Origin: VBAU01 sp036005185
Lineage (GTDB): Bacteria; Bacteroidota; Bacteroidia; Chitinophagales; Chitinophagaceae
DNA length: 64,000 bases
Reading direction: 5' to 3'
Assembly (NCBI GenBank): GCA_036005185.1
Contig: DASYQS010000019.1
Location: 124,001 to 188,000, forward strand
The notes below the pieces were generated by a model. That model did not search any database and was not told the origin of the DNA. It was given only the letters and a program-made list of their open reading frames with translations. Positions 35,668 through 45,598 of this stretch are shown here, in pieces. Both the position numbers and the translations under genes were made by a program. Every line of letters begins with the position of its first letter. Position 1 is the first letter of the stretch.

Positions 35668-38517
35668 TTAAAACGCTCGTTTCACACCTTCTTCCACATT
35701 TGCATTTTCAGGATACAAAACCGCCTTTATATAGTTGGTGGTACTTAAAAACTTCTGTGCCGCTTTTTGCAGGTCTTGCACGGTCAATGCATCTATCTTT
35801 TGTTCATAATCCAAAATATTTTCAGGATTGTTTTGATCAATAAATGAATTAGAAAGATTAGAAAGCCATGACTCATTATTTTGCAAGTTGACCTTGTATT
35901 GTTTTTTCCATGTTTCTTTTACTTTGTCGAGGTCTTTTTGATCAACACCTTTTTCTTGCGCAGTTTTAATCAGATCAAATAATGCAGTAGTAAGCTTATC
36001 AACGTTCTCGGGGCCGCAAGGAATATTCGCGGAAACTGTATAGTGCACATAAGGGCGTTTTTGAATGGAACCGTTTAAGCCCCCACTGTACATGCCGCCC
36101 AATTCCTCCCTTAGCTTTTCAATGATTTTAATATTCAGTGCATCAATCAAAGCTCTAAAAGCAATGTTTTCCTCACGGTTGTATTGTGTTTCGCCCGACC
36201 ACAATATATTGATAAAGCTTTGGGACTCTTTTCCCTTTTTAATATTTGCCAATATTGCTCCCTGAACCGGTCTTACACCATTGTCTTTGTATTTGTGTTC
36301 TTCAAGTTTGCCGGGCAAAGAACCAAGATATTTTTCAAACAAAGGCTTTGCAGTAACAGGATCAACATTCCCTACAAAAGTGAAATGCATGCCATCAGCA
36401 TTACCATACACCTGATTATAAATAGACATTATTTTACTCAATTTTAAGTTTTCAAATTCCTGCGCCGTTGGTATTACCGTTACCCAGGGACTATTGTTGT
36501 AAACGATCTTAGCCAGTGTATCTTGGAAAAAATAACGAGGATTGGCTTTTAAAAACTGAAGTGTACTTTTTTGCTTCGTTACATAGGAATTAAACAAGCT
36601 CTCATCCTTTCTTGGCTGTGTAAAATATAAATTTATGAGCTGAAGAAAGGTTTCAAAATCTTTTACACTGCTGCTTCCTTCAATCCCTTCTTCACATTCG
36701 TTGAGATAAGGGAACGCTTCCACCGTTTTACCTGAAAGAAATTTTTGCAAGTCTGTTGGTGACATATCTTTCACGCCCATTACATTCACCAATTCAGCAG
36801 CATGTTTGGCATTGTCCTTATCCTCTAGCGGAAACCGCTGCCACCCACCCCAGCGCCAGGCATCCATCATGATTTCATCGTTTTTAAAATTAGTGGGCTT
36901 CATCGTTATCGTTACACCATTGCTTAAACTAAGGCCAATCGTTCCAAGCTTTTCATTCTTTGTTTCTGAAACAATTTTCCCCGCAGCGTCTGATCCCTCC
37001 ATTAAATTAGTTGCAATCGCTTTTTCTTCATAAGGTTTTACCTGTTGCTTAGCAGCAGCTATAATTTGTTTTTCAAGATCGCTATTGGAGGGTAATTTAT
37101 CTTTTGTTTTGGTGGGTGCCATAACAAGAGCAAAGGCATGAGCAGGCGCGGGCATTTTTTTTGCCTCATCATTGATCTCTTTCAATGAAATGCCTGGTAA
37201 TATTTGATTTAGGAATTTATATCGATTTTCAGGACCGGGGATCGGTGCGCCCTCCAAATAATTGTTGACGTAGCTTGAAACAAGAGTCCGTGATTCTGAT
37301 TTGTCCTTTTCACGGTAAGCCCTCTCTGCTGCATTCAACATGTTTGCTTTCGATCGTTCTAACTCGGCAGCCAAAAATCCAAACTTTCTCGCTTTTTCTG
37401 TTTCAGCCAGCAATGCATTGATTGCTTCCTGCGTAGTGTTATCACCCAATACAGCAAAAGAAATAAATGCGTCATACCCCCGAATGAACTGATCCATTCC
37501 TGTATATCCATATACAAACGGAGGGTTTTCTTTTTGAGTCAACTCTTGCAGTCGTTCATTGATCAAGGCATTGATAAGCTCTTTTTTAACTGACCCACGA
37601 TAATCAGCCCATGTTTTTGTTTTTTTAGCTGGCGTAATAAAATTGAAGACTTCGAGAATCGTATTTGTCGCTTCATCATCGGTTACTACCATAGCATCGG
37701 CCTTTGTTCTTACCGCAATTGGTGTTATAGCGGGTCTTGGTTTTGCGTTTGCCGGATTTTTAAATCCGCCGAAATGTGCCTTGATCTTTTTTTCAGCTTC
37801 CGTAGGGTCAATATCGCCCACAACTACAACCGCCATCAGATCCGGGCGATACCATTGCTTATAAAAACGTTCTAATGTTGCATAGTTGAATGTTTTCAAA
37901 ATAGAATCCTTACCAATCGGCAAGCGTTCAGCATATTTGGAACCATTAAAAAGTTTCGGAAAATACTGGCGTAGCATTCTTTCCTGCGCTCCTTTGCTAA
38001 GACGCGATTCTTCAAGAACTACACCTCTTTCTTTGTCAATTTCTGTTTTGTCGAGCAAATTATTGAAGGCCCAATCTTCTAAAACAGTAAACCCTTTTTC
38101 CACTATTTCCGGATCGTCGCTTGAAATAGGAAGCATGTAAACCGTTTCATCAAAGCTGGTATATGCATTCAGGTCGGCGCCAAACTTTACACCTACTTTT
38201 TGCAAATAATCAACCAATTCATTTTTGGGAAAATGTTTTGAACCATTAAAGTTCATATGTTCCATAAAATGAGCTAAACCGCGTTGATCAGGATCTTCAA
38301 GAATAGAGCCGGTGTTTACCACCAAGCGCAGTTCCATCTTTTTTTCCGGCTTGGAGTTTTTTTGAATATAGTATGTAAGTCCGTTTGGTAATTTACCCAC
38401 CTTCACATTCGGATCAATGGGAATAGGCTGGTTTAAGTTAATCTGTGCAAATAAGTTTACCGAAAAAAAGCCAAGCAGAAGAATGAGACTGAACAAGGGT
38501 TTTATAAAGATTTTCAT
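35668..38517 (-). CDS. periplasmic M16 family zinc protease
   Basis: About 949 residues from the ATG at 38517, which gives a signal peptide (KIFIKPLFSLILLLGFF..NLFAQ); the frame is open for 16 more codons. The inverted zinc motif HxxEH is present in GLAHFMEHMNFNGSKHF, with the distal Glu in KERGVVLEESRL. Two M16 halves can be seen: the active N-terminal one, with LEVFNFITPAKKTKTWADYRG after it, and the inactive C-terminal one (FVGNVDPVTAKPLFEKYLGSLPG). Members degrade peptides in the periplasm or at the outer membrane. It stands alone with its own terminator. Confidence 0.93.
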   Translation of the reverse strand: MKIFIKPLFSLILLLGFFSVNLFAQINLNQPIPIDPNVKVGKLPNGLTYYIQKNSKPEKKMELRLVVNTGSILEDPDQRGLAHFMEHMNFNGSKHFPKNELVDYLQKVGVKFGADLNAYTSFDETVYMLPISSDDPEIVEKGFTVLEDWAFNNLLDKTEIDKERGVVLEESRLSKGAQERMLRQYFPKLFNGSKYAERLPIGKDSILKTFNYATLERFYKQWYRPDLMAVVVVGDIDPTEAEKKIKAHFGGFKNPANAKPRPAITPIAVRTKADAMVVTDDEATNTILEVFNFITPAKKTKTWADYRGSVKKELINALINERLQELTQKENPPFVYGYTGMDQFIRGYDAFISFAVLGDNTTQEAINALLAETEKARKFGFLAAELERSKANMLNAAERAYREKDKSESRTLVSSYVNNYLEGAPIPGPENRYKFLNQILPGISLKEINDEAKKMPAPAHAFALVMAPTKTKDKLPSNSDLEKQIIAAAKQQVKPYEEKAIATNLMEGSDAAGKIVSETKNEKLGTIGLSLSNGVTITMKPTNFKNDEIMMDAWRWGGWQRFPLEDKDNAKHAAELVNVMGVKDMSPTDLQKFLSGKTVEAFPYLNECEEGIEGSSSVKDFETFLQLINLYFTQPRKDESLFNSYVTKQKSTLQFLKANPRYFFQDTLAKIVYNNSPWVTVIPTAQEFENLKLSKIMSIYNQVYGNADGMHFTFVGNVDPVTAKPLFEKYLGSLPGKLEEHKYKDNGVRPVQGAILANIKKGKESQSFINILWSGETQYNREENIAFRALIDALNIKIIEKLREELGGMYSGGLNGSIQKRPYVHYTVSANIPCGPENVDKLTTALFDLIKTAQEKGVDQKDLDKVKETWKKQYKVNLQNNESWLSNLSNSFIDQNNPENILDYEQKIDALTVQDLQKAAQKFLSTTNYIKAVLYPENANVEEGVKRAF

Positions 38518-38611
38518 GTCAAAGTTTTTTGGGGCGGTAAATGTATCCATACCCAGTGACATCATAAAATAAAAAACTCCCTTTTACACGAAGGGAGGAC
38601 TAAAAGTATAA

Positions 38612-38775
38612 ATGCAGGATGCAAGGTTCAAAATACAGGATCCAAGGCACAAGGTTCAAGAAACAAGAAATTAGAAACAGTATAAAGGATTTGTTTTATG
38701 AACTCGAGCCTGCCTGCATTGCAATTATTCATCACTCATTATTCCTCATTATCTTGTGCCTTGTTCTTTGCGCCT
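38612..38775. repeat. inverted repeat reaching into the 3' end of msrB
   Basis: AAGGCACAAG (38644-38653) is perfectly complementary to CTTGTGCCTT (38753-38762). Around the left copy are several near-copies of a word such as CAGGATGCAAGGTTCAAA and ACAGGATCCAAGGCACAAGG. The right arm codes for the last residues of MsrB. Confidence 0.6.
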
Positions 38776-39320
38776 TCGTTATATTTTGCTTCTGCTTCTT
38801 TAGCTTTGTCAAAGTCCAGCACTACTCCATTGATGCAATAACGAAGACCAGTTGGCGGAGGGCCATCATCGAATACATGTCCTAAATGCGATTTGCAGCG
38901 GCCACACATTACTTCAGTACGCTGCATGCCATGCGTGCCATCCGGAGCATAAATAATACTGCCTTTGCTGATGGGTTCATAAAAACTAGGCCAGCCGCAA
39001 CCGCTTTCAAATTTGGTATCGCTTTTAAATAAGGGGTTGCCGCAAACAGCGCAATAATAAGTTCCTATTTCATGAAAATCTTCAAACTTGCTGCTCCAAG
39101 GCCGCTCTGTTCCTTTTTGCCGGGCAATATGATAAACATCTTTGGACAGAATTTTTTGCCATTCTTCATCACTCATTACCACTTTGGATGAATCAGTATG
39201 TGAATACACAGGGTTCTTCTTTTCTGTATCGCTCATATTTTTATTTTTTACTGATGATTGAGAATAACTGCACTGCTGCAGTATAGTTGCTAGCACACAT
39301 ATTATTAAATACCTGATCAT
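38739..39320 (-). CDS. msrB: peptide-methionine (R)-S-oxide reductase, exported
   Basis: About 193 residues from the ATG at 39320 (MIRYLIICVLATILQQC), which gives an exported or lipid-anchored N-terminus; the lipobox (LQQC) is not canonical. The enzyme reduces methionine-R-sulfoxide in proteins. The family landmarks are two CxxC zinc pairs (YYCAVCGNPLF and VMCGRCKSHLGHVF), SGCGWPSFYEPI, and the catalytic Cys in GLRYCINGVVLDF. The last dozen residues (GAKNKAQDNEE) are charged, lie beyond the usual family end and are encoded by an intergenic-type repeat. Confidence 0.92.
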   Translation of the reverse strand: MIRYLIICVLATILQQCSYSQSSVKNKNMSDTEKKNPVYSHTDSSKVVMSDEEWQKILSKDVYHIARQKGTERPWSSKFEDFHEIGTYYCAVCGNPLFKSDTKFESGCGWPSFYEPISKGSIIYAPDGTHGMQRTEVMCGRCKSHLGHVFDDGPPPTGLRYCINGVVLDFDKAKEAEAKYNEGAKNKAQDNEE

Positions 39321-39535
39321 AGTTTGAATAAACAAATTTACGATGGTTATAATTACGTAGTTTGTCCGATTGGTGACTGGCTAAATTCTCTTAACATTCA
39401 TTTTACAACCCTCTATTCATAAAATTTTCAATGCATAGGCCTGTTTACCATTGTTGTTCTTCTTAAATACACTCGCAATTCTGCATCATAGATTTTTTTA
39501 AATACTCTAATTTTACCGCTCATGAAATTGCGGCA

Positions 39536-40369
39536 ATGTCAATTCTCACTATAACCGGTATTCAAACAAAACTTCATTGGGAGGACAAAAAGGCCAACCT
39601 TCAAATGTTTGAAGAAAAGATTTTTTCTATTTCTCAACCAACAGAAATCGTTGTATTGCCCGAAATGTTTAGTACAGGATTTAGCATGCAACCCGAAAAG
39701 CTTGCTGAAACCATGGAAGGAGAAACCGTAAAATGGATGAAAAGAATTGCAGCACAGAAAAGAGTTATTTTAACAGGAAGTATAATCATTCTGGAAGCAG
39801 GTCATTATTTTAACAGGCTAATATGGACGTTACCGAATGGACAGCTTGGTTATTACGACAAACGGCATTTATTCGCCTACGCTGATGAAGATCAGCATTA
39901 CACGGCCGGATCAAAACGATTGATTGCTTCAGTGAAAGGATGGAAAATAAATTTACTGGTTTGTTATGACCTTAGATTCCCAGTATGGGCAAGGCAGAAT
40001 TTCACTGCCAGCACTTCTCCGAAAGAAGAAAAGGAAGCGTTAGCGCCAGAATATGATGTATTGATCTATGTTGCTAATTGGCCCGAGCGAAGAAATACGG
40101 CTTGGAAAACTTTACTGCAGGCAAGGGCTATCGAAAATCAATGCTATGTGGTTGGTGTAAATCGCGTTGGCGAAGATGGCAATAACATTTATCATAGCGG
40201 AGATAGCATGGTCATTGATCCATTAGGCAATATTTTATATCATAAAAAAGATGAGGAGGATATTTTCACCATCACTCTCGACAAATCACATCTTGAAACA
40301 ATTAGGGGAAAATTTCCTTTCTGGAAAGATGCTGACAGATTTATAATTGAACCCAATTCTCTTTCTTGA
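39536..40369 (+). CDS. nitrilase family amidohydrolase, omega-amidase type
   Basis: 277 residues, cytoplasmic. The nitrilase superfamily catalytic triad is visible: Glu in IVVLPEMFSTGF, Lys in YYDKRHLFAY, and Cys in LLVCYDLRFPVWARQ. The MFSTGFSM and ARQNF segments and the length match the YafV/omega-amidase branch, which deamidates 2-oxoglutaramate-type compounds during methionine salvage and transamination. An insertion rich in Lys and Glu (TASTSPKEEKEALAPEYDV) follows the nucleophile strand. It stands alone, divergent from msrB. Confidence 0.9.
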   Translation: MSILTITGIQTKLHWEDKKANLQMFEEKIFSISQPTEIVVLPEMFSTGFSMQPEKLAETMEGETVKWMKRIAAQKRVILTGSIIILEAGHYFNRLIWTLPNGQLGYYDKRHLFAYADEDQHYTAGSKRLIASVKGWKINLLVCYDLRFPVWARQNFTASTSPKEEKEALAPEYDVLIYVANWPERRNTAWKTLLQARAIENQCYVVGVNRVGEDGNNIYHSGDSMVIDPLGNILYHKKDEEDIFTITLDKSHLETIRGKFPFWKDADRFIIEPNSLS

Positions 40370-40647
40370 GTTTTTATTACCCATTCATTTAATATCGTAG
40401 GCTGAAATTGTTCAACACATCATTGAATTTTCATCTTACAATAACTTAGGATAGCGTTTCAAGTATTACAGGCATCAAAAAACATGCTTCAGCAAGTTTT
40501 GCCTCATTGTGTGAAGCACATTTTGGAATTTGCTGTCTCTCTATTCAGACCCACATTACTACTTTAATTTTTTATCAGCTAATAAAATTCAATTTATCTG
40601 GCAGAGACATTTATTAAACCATTCTTTTGATAAATAAATAAACTATT
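40370..40647 (+). other. upstream region of the SusC-type operon
   Basis: 278 bp without a gene. It is AT-rich and holds no strong hairpin. I found no -7/-33 pair that matches the Bacteroidota consensus well; TATCTGGC near 40597 is the nearest candidate and is poor. Confidence 0.25.
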
Positions 40648-43600
40648 ATGAGAAGATTATTGACTTGCATCGCTGCATTTTTATTCTATGCACAATTGTT
40701 TGCTCAAACAAATACGATTACAGGTCATATTACAGATCAACAGGGAAAGGGAATTGAGTTTGCTTCAATCTCCGTTAAAGGCAATCCCGCCGCAGGGAAA
40801 TCGGCAGATGCAAATGGAAATTTCACTATACAAGCTGCACCAAATTCCACTCTTGTTTTTAGTGCCGCAGGTTTCCAATCACTTGAACTTAATATTGGAA
40901 ATCAAACAACGATAACTGTTGTATTGAATACTCAAGGAACCCTTACTGAAGTTGTAGTGACGGCTTTAGGTATTAGAAGGTCAGACAAGGCACTCGGGTA
41001 CTCGGTTGCCAAAGTTGATCCCAACACTTTAATTCAAAGATCAGAACCCGATGTTTTAAAAAGCTTGCAGGGGAAAGTAGCCGGTGTTGACATTCGGTCT
41101 TCACAAGGTACTCCTGGTGCAGCCACACGAATCCAGATCAGAGGCAATTCATCTTTTTTTGGAGATAATCAACCTCTGATTATTGTTGATGGAATTCCTT
41201 ACAGCAATGACCAGATTACAACAAGTAGCCAAGTTATTGGAGGAAGCGCCTATTCCACCGGCTTTTCAAATCTTGATCCGAATGATATCGCCAGCATAAA
41301 TGTTTTGAAAGGTTCATCCGCTGCGGCTCTGTATGGTTCCAGAGCTTCGAACGGAGTTATCATTATTACGACCAAGTCAGGCAGCGCTGGCAGAAGTAAG
41401 AAAGGAACAGAAGTAACGTTCTCATCTTCCTATTCAATTGAAAAAATCGCCAATTTACCGGAGTATCAAAATGATTATGGCCCAGGCACTCAATTTGGCT
41501 ATTCAAATGCCAATGGCTCATGGGGCCCGGCATTCAGAAGCCTTGATTCTATTCCAACATGGGCATCCTACCGGGCAGCTTATCCGGAATTGTTTCCTTC
41601 CGCAAATATGGCTTTCCGTGCAGTTCCTAATAATGTCAAGGATTTATTTAGAACAGGAACAGTCCTCGAAAATTCTATCGGCTTCAATGGCGGTGATGAA
41701 AAAAATGCTGTTTCTCTGACCGCTTCTCAATTAACGCATAATGGCTATGTTGAACATTCCTCTTATACAAGATCAAGCATTGGGCTGGGTGGCTCTACTA
41801 AATTAAATTTCGGACTCAACGTTAGAGGAAATTTCAATTATTCACGCTCTCATCAGAAGGGTGGTTTTTTTGGTGAGAACCAAGTTGATTTCGGTTCTCA
41901 ATTTGCACGCTCGCTATTCCTTGCGCGCAACTGGGATTTTACCAATTTGCCTTTTGAAACAAAAACAGGAGGGAATTTAATTCCGAATGCAGGCTATGAT
42001 AATCCACGCTGGTCAGCGAAATATAATAAGGCCTTAACTGATGAAGAGCGGTTTGTAGCTGGCGTACATGCAGACTTTAATATCATTAAGTGGATCAATC
42101 TCAGTTACAATCTTGGAAGTAATGTGAATTTATTAAACAGGAGAGAAATTGTTGAAGTAGGTTCAACAACTGCTTCTGCAGAAGGTGTAGGCAGAATTGT
42201 GCTGGATAATTACAGAAACCAGGAAATTGAATCTAATCTGTTATTAACTCTGTCGCCTCAGGTTCATAAAGATTTTAGTATAAAGGTGGTGCTTGGAAAC
42301 AATATCAATCAGCAAACATCAAACAGACAGGTTGCTACAGGGAAAAATTTCATCACCAGAGGGCTTTATACATTAAGTAATACTTCTCAGCAAACTTTTG
42401 GCATTGATTTTTTCCAAAATGGAAATTTTATCAATGCGGATGTTTTTGCAAGAAAAAGGCTGACAGGAGTTTTTGCTGACGCCACGATTGGATATAAAAA
42501 CTTTGCTTATTTGGAAATTACCGGTCGCAATGACTGGTCCTCCACGTTACCAATAGACCATAGAAGTTATTTTTATCCATCTGTAGCGGGGTCTTTTATT
42601 TTCTCTGATGCTTTTAAATTACAAAGCAATGTTTTAGACTTTGGAAAGATCAGAGCTGGCTGGGCAAAGGTTGGAAGAGATGCGGCTCCATATTCCCTGG
42701 AAGATGTATATGTACTGGGAACAAATTTTTTGGGGCAATCAACTGCATCACTCAGCACAATAACTTATGATCCAAACTTAAAGCCTGAATTTACAGAGGA
42801 AATTGAAGTAGGCACTCAACTAAGCTTTTTGAAAAAAAGAATTGATCTAGATCTTGCTCTTTATAACAGAACCTCAACAAATTTAATTGCTCCCATCTCT
42901 GTACCATCTGCATCTGGCTATTCTCAGCTATATACCAATTATGGTAAAATAAGCAACAAGGGAATTGAGATAGATCTCACAGTAGTTCCTGTTAGAACCA
43001 AAAGCTTCAGTTGGAGCGTGAGAGGGGCGTTTACAAAAAATGAAAGTATTGTAAAGGAACTTACACCGGGTGTTGACCGTTTGCTGCTCTATCCAGTATT
43101 AGCCGGAGCTACAAATATTTCCCCCTATTTAGAGCCGGGCAAACCTTTTGGTTACTTGCGCGGTGATAAAGTGTATAGAGATAGTGCTACTGGTGCTATT
43201 TTAATTAATCCGGCAACGGGTGGGATGATCGTAAATCTTACAGACCAGGAAATGATCGGTGATCCAAACCCTGATTTTAAATTGGGAGTTACAAACACAT
43301 TAACCTATAAAGGTTTTTTCCTGAGTGCCTTGTGGGATGTGACAAAGGGAGGTGATCTTTATTCTACAACAGTCCAATCTCTGTTAGGAAGAGGGGTTAC
43401 AAAGGATACTAGGGATAGAGAAGCGACTTGGGTAATTCCTGGTGTATATGGTGATCCGCAAACCGGTCAAACCATTTTAGTTAATGGAAAACCGATCCCA
43501 AATCAAACACGTATCACCACAAATGATTTATATTTTTCTCCAAACACAGGCAATGGGGCAACTTTCGCCATTAACACAGCTTCGGAGTGGAGTGTATATG

Positions 43601-43857
43601 ATGCCACAGTTTATAGATTAAGAGAGCTAACTCTAGGTTATGAATTTCCAAAGTCTTTCTTCAATAAAATTCCTATAGGATCGGCTACCCTGACATTCAC
43701 AGGAAGAAACTTATGGTATCTGGCTCCAAACTTTCCAAAATACACACACTTTGACCCGGAAGTAAATTCATTTGGTGCTACTACTACTCAGGGTATTGAG
43801 CTTTCTGCGGCACCTACAACAAAAAGATATGGTGTAAATCTAAAAGTCACTTTTTAA
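40648..43857 (+). CDS. SusC/RagA family TonB-linked outer-membrane protein
   Basis: 1069 residues. A signal peptide (LLTCIAAFLFYAQLFAQ) is followed by a carboxypeptidase-regulatory-like domain (ITGHITDQQGKGIEFASISVKG), a TonB-box-like EVVVTALGIRR, and the SusC plug with SLQGKVAGVDIRSSQGTPG, TRIQIRGNSSFFG, PLIIVDGIPY and SINVLKGSSAAALYGSRASNGVIIITTK. A large barrel follows, ending in YGVNLKVTF. SusC proteins import oligosaccharides, peptides or other nutrients together with their SusD lipoprotein, encoded 23 bp downstream. No hydrolase is next to it, so the substrate is open. Confidence 0.95.
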   Translation: MRRLLTCIAAFLFYAQLFAQTNTITGHITDQQGKGIEFASISVKGNPAAGKSADANGNFTIQAAPNSTLVFSAAGFQSLELNIGNQTTITVVLNTQGTLTEVVVTALGIRRSDKALGYSVAKVDPNTLIQRSEPDVLKSLQGKVAGVDIRSSQGTPGAATRIQIRGNSSFFGDNQPLIIVDGIPYSNDQITTSSQVIGGSAYSTGFSNLDPNDIASINVLKGSSAAALYGSRASNGVIIITTKSGSAGRSKKGTEVTFSSSYSIEKIANLPEYQNDYGPGTQFGYSNANGSWGPAFRSLDSIPTWASYRAAYPELFPSANMAFRAVPNNVKDLFRTGTVLENSIGFNGGDEKNAVSLTASQLTHNGYVEHSSYTRSSIGLGGSTKLNFGLNVRGNFNYSRSHQKGGFFGENQVDFGSQFARSLFLARNWDFTNLPFETKTGGNLIPNAGYDNPRWSAKYNKALTDEERFVAGVHADFNIIKWINLSYNLGSNVNLLNRREIVEVGSTTASAEGVGRIVLDNYRNQEIESNLLLTLSPQVHKDFSIKVVLGNNINQQTSNRQVATGKNFITRGLYTLSNTSQQTFGIDFFQNGNFINADVFARKRLTGVFADATIGYKNFAYLEITGRNDWSSTLPIDHRSYFYPSVAGSFIFSDAFKLQSNVLDFGKIRAGWAKVGRDAAPYSLEDVYVLGTNFLGQSTASLSTITYDPNLKPEFTEEIEVGTQLSFLKKRIDLDLALYNRTSTNLIAPISVPSASGYSQLYTNYGKISNKGIEIDLTVVPVRTKSFSWSVRGAFTKNESIVKELTPGVDRLLLYPVLAGATNISPYLEPGKPFGYLRGDKVYRDSATGAILINPATGGMIVNLTDQEMIGDPNPDFKLGVTNTLTYKGFFLSALWDVTKGGDLYSTTVQSLLGRGVTKDTRDREATWVIPGVYGDPQTGQTILVNGKPIPNQTRITTNDLYFSPNTGNGATFAINTASEWSVYDATVYRLRELTLGYEFPKSFFNKIPIGSATLTFTGRNLWYLAPNFPKYTHFDPEVNSFGATTTQGIELSAAPTTKRYGVNLKVTF

Positions 43858-43880
43858 TCACCCAACTTAAAATATTCGCT

Positions 43881-45572
43881 ATGCTTGGAAAAATAAAATA
43901 TATAGTACCGGTAGTTCTCTTAATGATATCCTGCAAGAAAAACGATTTCTTGGATATCAATCATGATCCCAATAACCCCACTTCCGTTCCCATTTCAAAA
44001 TTGTTGCCTACAACAGTAAAAAGTCTGGGAAGCTCATTGGCAATAGGAAATGGAGGCAATGCCGGGATATCAGAAATATTAAATGAATACACCCATCAAA
44101 TAACGCAACGTGCCGATGTTGATCAATATGGTGCAACCGGCAATAATTTTTTTATAGGAACAGCTTGGCCATTTTTTTACCAGGGCACGCTTGCAAACCT
44201 GGAACAAATTATTAAAGATGGAACAACAGCAGGCAATTTAAGATATGTTGGGATTGCTAAAATTCTAAAGGCTTTCACCTACTCACAACTGGTGGATATT
44301 TTTGGCGACATACCCTTCTCTGAAGCACTTAAACTAAAAGAAGGAGTTAAATATCCAAAGTTTGATGACGATGCTACGATATACCCTCAATTGTTTACAA
44401 TGATTGATGAAGGAATAGCCGACTTAAGTAACACTTCTGCAGCAAATGTGCTCAGACCAGGCTCTGATGATGTTATATATGGTGGCAATGTTACAAGTTG
44501 GATAAAAGCAGCTAATACTATTAAGCTGAAGCTATATACACAAATTCGCAAAGTAAAAACCGTAACCACAGAAGTAACCGCTTTACTGAATAGTCCAGCT
44601 ACATTGATCAGTGCAACAGCAGAAAGTTTCCTTATTCCATATGGCCCAAGCGGTGCAACTGATGATAGAAACCCGGCCTTTGGAGATTATTTTGCAGCGC
44701 AGCGCTTGAATTTTATTAGCCCATGGTTCTATGAGATTTTAAAAGGATATAATCCTCGCATTAATACGGGAGTTGTTGATCCGCGTATTCCTTATTACAT
44801 ATATAACCAATTAAATGCTACGCAGGCAACAAGGGAAGGTAATCCTACTGAATACCGAGACGGTCCATTTGTCTCGATCATTTTTGGTTCAGCAGGACCT
44901 AACAGAGATCATAACCAGCAAAATTCGATCAGCCTTATGGGAATTTATCCTGCTGGTGGAAAGTATGATGATGGCAGTGCTACGATTGCAACAGGAACAA
45001 GCGGCACTGGAGCTGCACCTTACCGCCTCATTACCTATGCTGACAGGTTGTATTTAGAGGCCGAATTAATTAATACGGGTGTTATTACGGGTGATGCAAG
45101 AGCAAAACTAAAAGCTGCTATTGAAGAATCATTTAAACAAGTTGACTATGTAGTTACAAAAACCGGCACATCAGGAGTTCCTGTTTTAGCTGGTACAACA
45201 GCAGTAACGAACTATGTAAATGCTATGCTTGCCCAATACGATGCTGGAGATAATAATCGCAAGTTGGAAATTATCATGACTCAAAAATGGATATCCGCTT
45301 TTGGTAGCCACATTGATGAATATACTGATTACAGAAGAACAGGGTATCCGATCTTTTTCAATCCGAATGACCCAACGATGGCACCGGGCGGTAGGGTACA
45401 ACCTCCCATAAACGGAGATCCTTCTAATCCAGGTGCGCAAGCATCGGTGCCTGTTCAGTTGAGCAGACCTTACCCCCTTTCTTTGCCCTGGTTAACTCCA
45501 GAATTGAATACTAACCCAAATGCACCGCCACAAAAAAATCAATCCACGTATAAAGTTTTCTGGATGCCTTAA
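43881..45572 (+). CDS. SusD/RagB family nutrient-binding lipoprotein (SusD-like_2)
   Basis: 563 residues. A lipoprotein signal ends in LLMISC (Cys at residue 18). The SusD-like_2 type is recognisable from FLDINHDPNNPTSVPISKLLP, NEYTHQITQRADVDQYG, FYQGTLANLEQII, RYVGIAKILKAFTYSQLVDIFGDIPFSEAL, GNVTSWIKAANTIKLKLY, LITYADRLYLEAELI and the C-terminal EIIMTQKWISAFGSHIDEYTDYRRT. It caps the SusC barrel from outside the cell and binds the substrate. It is followed 26 bp later by a third lipoprotein of the same operon. Confidence 0.95.
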   Translation: MLGKIKYIVPVVLLMISCKKNDFLDINHDPNNPTSVPISKLLPTTVKSLGSSLAIGNGGNAGISEILNEYTHQITQRADVDQYGATGNNFFIGTAWPFFYQGTLANLEQIIKDGTTAGNLRYVGIAKILKAFTYSQLVDIFGDIPFSEALKLKEGVKYPKFDDDATIYPQLFTMIDEGIADLSNTSAANVLRPGSDDVIYGGNVTSWIKAANTIKLKLYTQIRKVKTVTTEVTALLNSPATLISATAESFLIPYGPSGATDDRNPAFGDYFAAQRLNFISPWFYEILKGYNPRINTGVVDPRIPYYIYNQLNATQATREGNPTEYRDGPFVSIIFGSAGPNRDHNQQNSISLMGIYPAGGKYDDGSATIATGTSGTGAAPYRLITYADRLYLEAELINTGVITGDARAKLKAAIEESFKQVDYVVTKTGTSGVPVLAGTTAVTNYVNAMLAQYDAGDNNRKLEIIMTQKWISAFGSHIDEYTDYRRTGYPIFFNPNDPTMAPGGRVQPPINGDPSNPGAQASVPVQLSRPYPLSLPWLTPELNTNPNAPPQKNQSTYKVFWMP

Positions 45573-45598
45573 TCCTTTTAAAAATTAAAATAGTAGAT

